A DNA stretch of 64,000 nt from Micavibrio aeruginosavorus EPB (GTDB lineage: Bacteria; Pseudomonadota; Alphaproteobacteria; Micavibrionales; Micavibrionaceae), in NCBI RefSeq assembly GCF_000348745.1, contig NC_020812.1:62001-126000 (forward strand), in the 5' to 3' direction. The first letter of the stretch is position 1; every line of letters starts with the position of its first letter. Made by a program: the position numbers and the translations under genes. The notes beneath the pieces were generated by a model, which saw only the letters and a list, made by a program, of their open reading frames with translations, was not told where the DNA came from and did not search any database. This document shows positions 34,115 through 43,700 of this stretch, one piece after another.

Positions 34115-34630
34115 CTACGCCGATTTGCTGGCGTTTTGCTGGCTTTCGCCAAAACGGCGATATGGGCCCTTGAAATCCGGCATGACGCGGCGGCGGCGGT
34201 CGGGGCCGAAATACCCGGTGCAATCGATAAAGTCGCGCGGCTTGTTAATCACGTGGGCGATGCGCTTGGCGATATCGTTGGCGGAAAAGGGTTTGACCAG
34301 AAATTCGGTCACGCCCGCATCGCGCGCTTCGGCCACACGGGCCAACGCGCTGTACCCGGTGACCAGAATGATCGGGGCCATGCGGTTGGGTGATAAAGTA
34401 TTGGTGCGAATTTCGCGTGTCAGGTCGATGCCCGATGCCGGCGTCATGTGCCAGTCGGCAATAACGATATCGGTGTTGAACCGTTGAAATTGTTCAAAGG
34501 CGCGGTTGCCGTCCGACGCGGTGTAGATATAGCCAACACCCAGCGATTCCAGAACCGATGCCATCAATTTCTGCATCGGCACTGTGTCTTCGGCAATCAG
34601 GACGCTCAATTTATCAAATCTAAATGCCAT
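34115..34630 (-). CDS. CheY-like response regulator with GPDRRRR tail
   Basis: The 171-residue protein is a single receiver domain plus a short tail. It has the acidic pair in LIAEDTVPMQKLM, the phosphoacceptor aspartate in IVIADWHMTPASG, the switch threonine in ILVTGYSA and the conserved lysine in LVKPF. The tail has FGPDRRRR and KGPYRRF, a pattern I have seen in alphaproteobacterial receiver proteins; its function is unclear. There is no output DNA-binding domain. No sensor kinase is close by. It is probably transcribed with the downstream unknown gene. Confidence 0.88.
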   Translation of the reverse strand: MAFRFDKLSVLIAEDTVPMQKLMASVLESLGVGYIYTASDGNRAFEQFQRFNTDIVIADWHMTPASGIDLTREIRTNTLSPNRMAPIILVTGYSALARVAEARDAGVTEFLVKPFSANDIAKRIAHVINKPRDFIDCTGYFGPDRRRRVMPDFKGPYRRFGESQQNASKSA

Positions 34631-34775
34631 AACGGTGCCTGATAAAAATGCCCGATAAAAAGGGGGCGAATCAAAAAACTATAGGCACAAGTTTACACAT
34701 TTACGGCATGCGGCAAAAGACGCAATCCAACCCTGCGTCGCAAAAAGCAATGAAATTCCGTGTATTAACAAACGC

Positions 34776-35267
34776 TTAAGTAAAGTGCCACGCGACGAAG
34801 GTGCTGAGATACAAGGCAAAACACATCCACGCAAAAAGCGGCACCAACGCCAGCGCCGCCCAGCGATCCAGTTTGTATGTCTGTTTGATCAACACGCCTA
34901 CGGCCGTAATCAGCCCGACAATCCATGCAACAGCCAGCCACAGCGCCTGCATCTGGAAAAAAATAAAACTCCACGCCAGGTTGGCGATCAACTGTGCGAT
35001 GAACAGGCGAAGCAGGAAGCGGCGCGAATCATCACCCGAATCATCAGGCGTGCGGCGCACGATTCGCCACAAATAAAATCCCATCAACAGGTACAATGTG
35101 GACCATACAATCCCGAACACATAATCCGGCGGGGTCAGGGCGGATTTCACCGCGGTTTGATACCACCCATCCACGCCGGGCCGTGTGGCAAACCCAACCA
35201 GCGCCCCCAAAAGCGGCAGGCTCAGAATACAGGCAGGCAGCAGGAAAAGGTCGCGGCGGGTGATCAT
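34776..35267 (-). CDS. tspO: TspO/MBR-family membrane protein
   Basis: The 163-residue protein has five hydrophobic segments and the tryptophan-rich TspO pattern: DGWYQTAVKSALTPPDYVFGIVW, LYLLMGFYLWRIV, NLAWSFIFFQMQALWLA. TspO proteins bind tetrapyrroles and cholesterol-like ligands in the bacterial outer or inner membrane and affect photosynthesis or stress genes. The ATG at 35267 was chosen because the longer ORF adds 33 residues with no TspO similarity. It is divergent from the aldehyde dehydrogenase gene, with a gap of about 95 bases. Confidence 0.88.
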   Translation of the reverse strand: MITRRDLFLLPACILSLPLLGALVGFATRPGVDGWYQTAVKSALTPPDYVFGIVWSTLYLLMGFYLWRIVRRTPDDSGDDSRRFLLRLFIAQLIANLAWSFIFFQMQALWLAVAWIVGLITAVGVLIKQTYKLDRWAALALVPLFAWMCFALYLSTFVAWHFT

Positions 35268-35364
35268 GAACGGTGGTCCTGTTGGTGTGTGGTTGATCTT
35301 GTGTGGACAGGGGTAAAACCACCCCCTATCCTTGGCGCATGTGACCAGAGGGAGATCGAAAACC

Positions 35365-36825
35365 ATGTCCGCATCCTACGCCGATTTTATCAGGGACCGC
35401 GCCTTTATCAATGGCCAGTGGTCGCCCGCGTATTCGGAACGTATTTTTGCCGTGACCAACCCGGCGACGGGGGCGGTCATTGGCACCGTGCCCGACATGG
35501 GTGCGGATGAAACGGTTGCGGCGGTTGCGGCGGCAAAGGATGCCATGCCCGCCTGGCGCAAACGCACGGCCAAGGATCGCGCGAATATCATGCGCGCCTG
35601 GTTTAATCTGATCGTTGAACACGCCGATGCACTGGCCGCGCTCTTGACGGCGGAGCAGGGCAAGCCGCTGGCCGAGGCGCGGGGCGAAATTATTTACGGC
35701 GCGTCCTTCGTCGAATGGTTCGCCGAGGAAGGCAAGCGCATTTACGGCGACACCATCCCCTCGCACAAGGTGGACGCGCGCATCATGGTGACCAAGGAAC
35801 CGATCGGCGTTGTCGGGGCCATCACGCCGTGGAATTTTCCCTGCGCCATGATCACGCGCAAGATTGCTCCGGCGCTGGCCGCCGGATGCACGGTGGTTTT
35901 GAAACCGGCTGAAGATACGCCGCTCTCTGCGTTGGCGCTGGCCGTTCTGGCCGAGGCCGCGGGGTTCCCGCCCGGCGTCATCAATATTGTCACCGGATCC
36001 TATGCCTCCGCCCCGGCGATTGGTGAGGTTCTGACCACGCATCCGGATGTGCGGAAAATTTCCTTCACCGGGTCGACCGAGGTGGGAAAAATTCTGATGC
36101 GCCAATCCGCCAGCACGGTGAAACGCCTGTCGCTGGAACTGGGTGGCAATGCGCCATTCATTGTGTTTGATTCCGCCAATATCGACCGTGCGGTCGATGG
36201 GGCGATGGCGTGCAAATTTCGCAACGCCGGGCAAACCTGTGTCTGCGCCAACCGGATTTATGTGCAGGACGGCGTCTATGACGAATTCGCCAAGAAATTG
36301 ACGGCCAAGGTTGCGGCCCTGTCGGTGGGGTCGGGGGACAAAGACGGCGTGCAAATCGGCCCGCTGATCAACGAAGACGGCATTGAAAAGGTCAAAACCC
36401 ATGTTGCCGATGCCGTGGCGCGCGGGGCAAAACTGGTGTGTGGCGGCAATACGCACGATGCGGGGCCGTTGTTCTTTGAACCCACGGTGCTGACCAACAT
36501 GACGCCGGACATGCTGTTGAACAACGAAGAAACCTTCGGTCCCGTTGCGGGCCTGTTCCGCTTCACGGACGAAGCCGACGCGATTGCGCTGGCCAATGAT
36601 ACGCGCTTTGGCTTGGCATCCTATTTCTACACCAACGATCTGGCCCAAGCCTTCCGCGTGGCCGAATCGCTGGAATACGGCATGGTCGCCATCAACGAAC
36701 CCATCCTCTCCACCGAAGTCGCCCCCTTCGGCGGCGTCAAGGAATCCGGCATGGGCCGCGAAGGCTCGCATTACGGCGTCGAAGATTTCGTGACGGTGAA
36801 ATATACGTTGGTGGGCGGGTTGTAG
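35365..36825 (+). CDS. gabD: NAD(P)-dependent succinate-semialdehyde dehydrogenase
   Basis: The 486-residue enzyme has ALDH motifs TPWNFPCAMITRKIAPALAAG, ISFTGSTEVGKIL (cofactor loop), LSLELGGNAPFIV (catalytic glutamate) and FRNAGQTCVCANRIYVQ (catalytic cysteine). The C-terminal EVAPFGGVKESGMGREGSHYG is the GabD version. The family oxidises succinate semialdehyde to succinate with NADP+ or NAD+. GAGGGAG at 35348-35354 precedes ATG 35365, while the longer ORF adds no conserved residues. An unknown exported protein follows directly after the stop. Confidence 0.92.
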   Translation: MSASYADFIRDRAFINGQWSPAYSERIFAVTNPATGAVIGTVPDMGADETVAAVAAAKDAMPAWRKRTAKDRANIMRAWFNLIVEHADALAALLTAEQGKPLAEARGEIIYGASFVEWFAEEGKRIYGDTIPSHKVDARIMVTKEPIGVVGAITPWNFPCAMITRKIAPALAAGCTVVLKPAEDTPLSALALAVLAEAAGFPPGVINIVTGSYASAPAIGEVLTTHPDVRKISFTGSTEVGKILMRQSASTVKRLSLELGGNAPFIVFDSANIDRAVDGAMACKFRNAGQTCVCANRIYVQDGVYDEFAKKLTAKVAALSVGSGDKDGVQIGPLINEDGIEKVKTHVADAVARGAKLVCGGNTHDAGPLFFEPTVLTNMTPDMLLNNEETFGPVAGLFRFTDEADAIALANDTRFGLASYFYTNDLAQAFRVAESLEYGMVAINEPILSTEVAPFGGVKESGMGREGSHYGVEDFVTVKYTLVGGL

Positions 36826-36826
36826 G

Positions 36827-37354
36827 ATGCGGGTTTGGGTGATTTCGGCTCTGCTGGTGGTGCTTCTATGCGCCACATCAAATTATGCAGAGGCAAGCGA
36901 TCTTCGGAACATTCATCCTATCCGTAAACTAGAGGTGAAAAATCTGACGATCACGGAGCTTTCTGTGCTGGACCCTCTTTTGGGTGAAGGCATTGAGTTC
37001 GCTGGGAGCGAGCAAGGCGGTCAGATCGAAGTTGTGCAGTTTACTGATCAGCAAGGTCGTGAATTTTTAATCCGTAATGCGCAAAGCCCTTATAGTTGTG
37101 GCACGCGCGGATGCAGTACAGATTTTTTTCGGAAACTTCCAACCAGTTCTTATCAACGAATGAATATGGATATGGTGACGCTCCCACCATATTATCTGAA
37201 GACCTGTGGTGATTCGGTCAGCCTTCTCCTTTATGGCGGATCCGGCATGCCGGATCGGTATCCGGAATGGGGGTATGACGAGGTGTTGGATCAGTTCATC
37301 CTGATTCTATCCCACGAAACACAGGTTGAGGCCGAGACCTGCCCGGTAGAGTGA
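36827..37354 (+). CDS. Hypothetical exported cysteine-containing protein
   Basis: The 175-residue precursor has a signal peptide (MRVWVISALLVVLLCATSNYAEA). The mature part has four cysteines: two in SCGTRGCST, one in KTCGDS and one in ETCPVE, allowing two disulfides in the periplasm. No family was recognised. The ATG comes 1 base after the stop of gabD, so it is likely translated from the same transcript, but a functional connection to aldehyde oxidation is not evident. Codon choice is AT-richer than in gabD. Confidence 0.72.
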   Translation: MRVWVISALLVVLLCATSNYAEASDLRNIHPIRKLEVKNLTITELSVLDPLLGEGIEFAGSEQGGQIEVVQFTDQQGREFLIRNAQSPYSCGTRGCSTDFFRKLPTSSYQRMNMDMVTLPPYYLKTCGDSVSLLLYGGSGMPDRYPEWGYDEVLDQFILILSHETQVEAETCPVE

Positions 37355-37768
37355 ACTGAGGGCCAGCCCGCATCCTGAGATTTTGTTAACCATTCTTCGC
37401 TACGGTGGGTCCGGTGGGGTGGGGGCCTGTCCGGCAACCCATTTTTCATATATGTTCTGCGTTCGTTTTCTGCGTACCGTCCCGCCTTTTTTGTGCATCG
37501 TGTCATAACCTTGAGCGGTAGAGGGGCAATAATAAACCGCTCAGATCTGGATGTTATGTTGGTATCAGGTGGACCCAGGCCCGCACCCCGTTCCAGGGGG
37601 ACAAGCCCGGATCGAAAAAAACACTCCGTATTAACATAATAAAGTTTGACTCTCCTGCACAAAAGGGGTAGAACTCTGCCATTCCTAAAAGGGATTGGTG
37701 TGCCTATGGTGTGCCCAATTTTCGGGCAATAAAAACGCGGTGAAACGCGCAATAGAGGAGAAGTTATA
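37355..37768. other. Intergenic region before the giant adhesin gene
   Basis: These 414 bases have no convincing gene; a reverse ORF across the right half has no features of a protein family. The right third holds a candidate promoter and direct repeats (listed separately), a GCCC-AATTTTC-GGGC hairpin (37712-37726) and a GAGGAG ribosome site (about 37754) before the adhesin ATG. Confidence 0.55.
37646..37715 (+). promoter_or_regulatory. Candidate promoter and tandem repeats of the adhesin gene
   Basis: TTGACT (37646-37651) and TAGAAC (37669-37674) are separated by 17 bp, a reasonable sigma-70 promoter. Downstream the 9-mer TGGTGTGCC occurs twice (37696-37704 and 37707-37715) with 11-bp spacing, one helical turn. 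That arrangement suits a protein binding two sites on one face of DNA just after the transcription start. Confidence 0.4.
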
Positions 37769-40700
37769 ATGGCCGAACAAAAATCATCCACCGCACAGGT
37801 GTTTTCCGCGGATCAATCCAACGGCTTGCCGTTTGGTTCTGCGGATATCCAAGGCATGAGCCTGTCGCCCACTGGCGCACTGGTCATCAAGCTGACGGAT
37901 GGGTCATCTCTCCAGATTGAAAATTTTAAAGAGCTGAGCGCGCAGGGTGCGCAGATCGCTCTGGCCGATGGCGAAGTCATCGACACAGCAAAATTACTGG
38001 CGACGTTGTCCGGCGCCACCAACGCTCCTGCGAATGATCGCGCCGACGGCCAGGCTGTGATCGTTGCTGCACCGGGCGCTGGCAAGACCGTCGAAATCAC
38101 CATGGCAGACGGCACGGTTTACGAACTCTCCTTCGACCTCGATGCACAAACAACCCGCGTTGAAAGCAATGGCGATCTGGTCATTACATTTGCTGATGGC
38201 GGCGTTCTGGTTCTGCAAGGGTACAGCGATGCGGTGAAGGGTGATAACCCGCCGTCTTTGTCTCTGGCGGATGGCACCGTGATCAATGGTGTGGACGTTC
38301 TGACCATGGTGGCCAAAGACGTCGAAGCGGAAAAAGCTGCGCAGGTTGAACCGGCCTCCGGTCAAACCGATAATGTTGATCTGGCGCAACTGGCTGAACA
38401 ATTGGCGGCTGTTGAACCGGCGGCTGGTGAAGCGGGCGGTGCAGGCGGATCCCGTGGTGGTTTTGGTTTCCAAAGCGCGGTTGATTCCGCCCCGCTGGAC
38501 AGCCCGGATGCCATCGGCCCGATTGGCCCGACAGCGTTGCAATACAATATCCCGGAATTCAAGGAAGACATTTTCTTCGAAGAAGGCCCGGCCCCGACCC
38601 CGGTGGCCCCGCCGCCGCCGTCTCTGGAAGTTGGCGATTCTGTTGTGAAGGAAGATGGTTCGGTTCAACTGGTGATTCTGGCTGATTCGGGCACGGCAAC
38701 GGGTGTGAACCTGGTCATCACCGTCTCCGGCATTCCGGCGGACTGGACCGTAACACCGGGTCTGGGTACCTATGACAGCACGACCGGCACATGGACCTTC
38801 ACATTGCTGGGCGGTGGTTCCACCTCTCAGGCCCCGACATTGTCCCCGCCGGCCCAATCCGACGTTGACCTGCCGAACCTGCAAGTCACCGCAACGAACA
38901 TCAGCACCACAACCGGCCTCAGCTCCAGCAGCAACGGCACGATTGACGTGACGGTTGATGCCGTGGCCGATGCGCCGACCGTGAATGGCAGCGATGCCAC
39001 CGGCAACGAAGGCGTTGTTCTGCCGGTCTCCATCAACGGCGCGCTGGGCGTTGATAATTTCGACTCATCCGAATCCATTTCCCACTACATCATTTCCGGT
39101 GTTCCGACGGGCTTCACCCTGTCCGCTGGCGTTGACCAAGGTGGTGGCGTCTGGCGTCTGGACCCGTCCGATCTGGCGGGCCTGACCATCAATCCGAACG
39201 ATGCCGATTATTTCGGTACGTTTGATCTGGACGTGACGATCCACACCGTGGATACGCCGACTGACGTTGAATTTGATTCAACCGACAACATCAATTCCGC
39301 GACGGATAAACTGACCCTGACCTGGAAGCCGGAAGCCAATCCGCCGACCATTCAGGTCAATGGCGGTGTCGATGACGTCGTCGTCAAGGAAGACAAATCT
39401 GTAGATGTGGATATTGTTGCAGCTCTGGACCCGCTGGGTTCCGGCAACGAAGTGCTGACTGTCACCGTGACTGGCATTGATCCGACATGGATCGTGACGG
39501 ACAAGAACGCCGATGGATGGGTTAACCTCGGCGGTGGTGTCTGGCAAATCACAATGCCGGCTGGCCAAAACTATACTGGCACCCTGACCTTTACACCGCC
39601 GGCTCAATCCGATCTGGATTTGACCGGACTGAACGCAACGGCCACCGCCTTTGAACCGGCAACGGGTACGTCTGCGAATGCTAATGATGCGTTCCAGATC
39701 ATCACCGACGCCGTTGCGGATGCACCGGATGTGACGGCCAATGGTGGTACCGAAGTTGAGGGTACACCGATTGCCATTACCATCAACGGCATGTTGGGTG
39801 TTGATACGGATGGTTCCGAATCCATCAGCCACTACACCATCTCCGGCGTTCTGCCGGGCTTCAATCTGTCCGCGGGTCTGAATTTGGGTGGTGGTGTCTG
39901 GCAATTGACCCCGGCGCAGCTGGCTGGCCTGACGATCACGCCGTCCAGCTCCAATTTTAATGGTACGCTTGGCCTGACGGCGACCGTACACACGGTGGAT
40001 ACGCCGAACGACGTTGAAAACGACACGGGTGACAACACCAACTCTGACTCCGCTCCGCTGAACGTCACATGGACTCCGGTCATCAACCCGCCGTCCATTT
40101 TGGCGAATGGTGGTGTTGATAACGCACAAGTGAAAGAAGATGGCACCGTTGGTGTTGATCTGGTCGCCAATTTGGGTGCAAACCCGGCTGTGGGCGAATA
40201 CATGGTCGTGACCGTCACGGGCATTCCGTCCAGCTGGGGCTTCTCTGCTCCGGTTGGCACATACAATGCTGCCACGGGCACGTGGACTTACACGGTTCCG
40301 GCAAACTCCAACCTGACCACCACACTGACCTTCACGCCACCGGCTGAATCCGATGTGGATTTGTCGGGCCTGAACGCATCCGTTGTGGCGTTTGATCCGA
40401 CCGCCGGTATCCAAACTGCGCCGGTCAATGACGGTTTTGGCATTATTGTTGACGCTGTCGCCGACAAACCGGACATCACCGCCAATGGCGGCACCGCTGC
40501 CGAAGGGACGCCGATCGCGCTGACCCTGAACGGCATGCTGGGCTCGGATAATTTTGACGGTTCCGAATCGATCAGCCACTACACCATTTCCGGTGTTGAT
40601 CCGGGCTTCACCCTGTCCGCTGGGACGAATTTGGGTGGTGGTGTCTGGCAATTGACGCCGGCGCAACTGGCTGGCCTGACGATCACGCCGCCGAACTCCA

Positions 40701-43700
40701 ACTTCAACGGCACGTTGGACCTGACCGCGACCGTTCACACGGTGGACACACCGACCGATGGTGAATTTGCAACAGGTGACAACACCAATTCCGACTCGGC
40801 CCCGCTGACCGTAACCTGGACCCCGGGCATCAACCCGCCGAGCATTCTGGTCAATGGTGGCGTTGACGATGCATGGGTGAAGGAAGACGGCTCCGTGAAT
40901 GTGGCGCTGGTCGCCAATCTGGGTGCCAATGCCGATAGCGATGAATACATGGTTGTGACCGTAACGGGTATCGACGCCAGCTGGGGCTTCTCCGCTCCGG
41001 TCGGGACGTACAATGCCGCAACGGGCACCTGGACCTATACCGTTCCGGCGGGCCAAAACCTGTCGACGGTTATGACCTTTACGCCGCCGGCAAACAAAGA
41101 CATCGACCTGACGGGTCTGGTGGCCACGGCTGTGTCGAAGGATGTGTCCTCAGGCCAAACCAGCGCTCCGGCGAATGACGGCTTCAACGTCCGCACAGAC
41201 GCGGTGATTGATGCTCCGAATTTGAGCGCAAGCAACGCATCCGGCTCCGACAACACCCCGATCGCGCTGAACATCGCGACCAGCGTGGGCGACACGGACG
41301 GGTCCGAAGTCATTACGCACCTGACCATCACGGGCGTGCCGTCTGGCGCAACCCTGTCGGCGGGTACGTACAATGCCGCAACCGATACATGGACATTGAC
41401 CCCGGCGCAATTGGCGGGTCTGACCATGACCCCGGTGCGCGGGACCGAAGGGTCTTACACGCTGACGGTTAAAACCTTTGCCAAGGAACAAAACCTGAGC
41501 GGCCTGGAAAATGATCTGAGCGACAACGATGCAACCAAACAGGTTACATTGAATGTGACGGTCACCGATGATGAGCCGCAAAACTTCAACGCACCGGGTA
41601 AAACGGTCGATGAAACGACACTGCACACATCGCCGACAGTCACGGTGACCAACACCCTGACCGCGAATTTCGGTTCCGATGCCCCGGGCAGCTTCGGCTT
41701 CGCCGGTGCGGCACCGAGCGGCCTGACCTCGAACGGGGTTCCGGTTGTTGTGACCTTGTCCGGTAACACCTACACGGCGACTGCCGGTGGTGACCCGATC
41801 TTTACCCTCAGCCTGAACCCGGCCACGGGCACCTACACGTTCAACCTGACCGGTGTTCTGGATCACCCGATTGCGGGCAACCCGAACGAACCGATCAACC
41901 TGAACTTCGGCGTAACGGCCACCGACGCCGATGGCGATGTGGCCAACGGCACCGTGACCATCACGGTTCTGGACGATGCCCCGACCGCCCATGACGATGT
42001 CAACAACTTCGACATTCTGGATGGTGGCACGACTGGTAACGTGATCACGGGTCTGAACGCTGACAATGTCGGCGCGGCGGATCTGGGTTCACAAGACGTT
42101 CCGAACAAAGTGACGGCTGTGTCCTTCGGTGGCACGACCGTGACCGTTCCGGCCACGGGCGAAGCCACGATCGAGGGCGATCACGGCACCCTGAAAATCA
42201 AGGCGGACGGATCTTACACGTATGAAGTGAAAGCGGGCCCGGCTCCGGATCAGGATTATAACGTTGTCATGATGCTGGACGTGTCCGGTTCCATGGGCGA
42301 TGCGAATGATCCGTCGTCGAAAATGGCGAAACTGATCGACGCCGTTCAAAACCTGATGAACGACTTCAACGCCTATCCGAACGGCGACATCAATGTTCAC
42401 ATTGTTCCGTTCGGCACCGACTCGCTGACGGGGCAGACATTCAATGTCACCGATGCGTCCGGTCTGGCGGCTGTTCTGGCCTATCTCGAAGGGTTGAATA
42501 CCACGGGCGGCTTCACCAACTACGAAGCCCCGCTGGCGGATGCGGCGGCATGGCTGGCTGCACAGCCGGCTGGCGCAACGAACATCAGCTATTTCGTGTC
42601 TGATGGCGAACCGAACCGTTATATCGACAGCAACGGCAACGTTGCCTCCGGTAACCTGTCCACCATCCTGAGCCAGTTGAATGGCGGTGATGGTTCCCCG
42701 GAAATCTCCACCCTGCAAGGTCTGGGTGAAGTGATTGCCGTGGGTATCGGCGTCAATTCTTCGACGCTGGACAATCTGGATTACATCGATACGGGTGCAA
42801 ACGCGATCGACGTTCAAGATCCGGATGACCTCAGCTCCGCGCTGGCCAACGCCAGCCCGATTGGCGGCGCGACACCGGGCACGGATGTGTTCGAATACAC
42901 GCTGACCGACGCCGATGGCGATCCGTCCAAAGCCACGCTGACCCTGAATGGCGAAGCACCGGACGTTCTGCCGCCGACCATTACGGTCAATAACGGTGTG
43001 GACGATGCGATTGTGAAGGAAGACGGGTCCGTTTTCGTCTCGATCGTGGCCAACCTGGACCCGGCGGGTCCGGCGGGTCAGGTCCTGACCGTAAAAGTCA
43101 CGGGCATCAATGCCGACTGGACGATCACCAATGCCAACGGCACCTATAATGCTGGTACCGGCACCTGGACGATCACTCTGCCGGCGGGCCAAAATTACAA
43201 TGGTGGCCTGACCTTCAAACCGAAAGCCAATAGCGATGTTGATTTGTCCGGTCTGGTTGCAACCGCAACCGCAACGGAACCGGTGACGGGTCTGACGGCC
43301 TCCAACACCGACGCGTTCCGCGTTGTCACGGATGCGGTTGCCGATGCGCCGAATTTGGTGGTCAGCAACGCCGCAGGGTCTGATAACGGCGCCATCGCGC
43401 TGAACATCCTGACCTCGGTCAATGATCTGGACGGTTCGGAAACGATCTCCAGTGTTGTCATCTCCGGTGTTCCGGCGGATGCGACATTGTCCGCTGGTGT
43501 GAAACAGTCCAACGGCGATTGGGTTTTGACCAAGGCGCAATTGATGGGTCTGGCTATTACCCCTGCGCGTGGGTCCGAAGGCACCTTTACGCTGACCGTG
43601 AAATCCACCGCGACCGAAACCAATCTGGCTGGCGTGGAAGTGGATTTGACTGACAACAATGCGTCGATCACCAAAACCTTGACCGTGACGGTGACGGATG

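Noticed and set aside
35326-36876. Minus-strand ORF of 516 codons opposite the aldehyde dehydrogenase
   Set aside because: Composition (His, Arg, Gly runs) is that of an antisense shadow; gabD on the plus strand has full motifs.
37291-37791. Minus-strand ORF across the adhesin promoter region
   Set aside because: No domain, odd composition and it overlaps the adhesin start and likely promoter.
39278-41056. Minus-strand ORF of 592 codons opposite the adhesin repeats
   Set aside because: It is a frame shadow of the repeated plus-strand sequence and has the same 747-bp periodicity without any domain.
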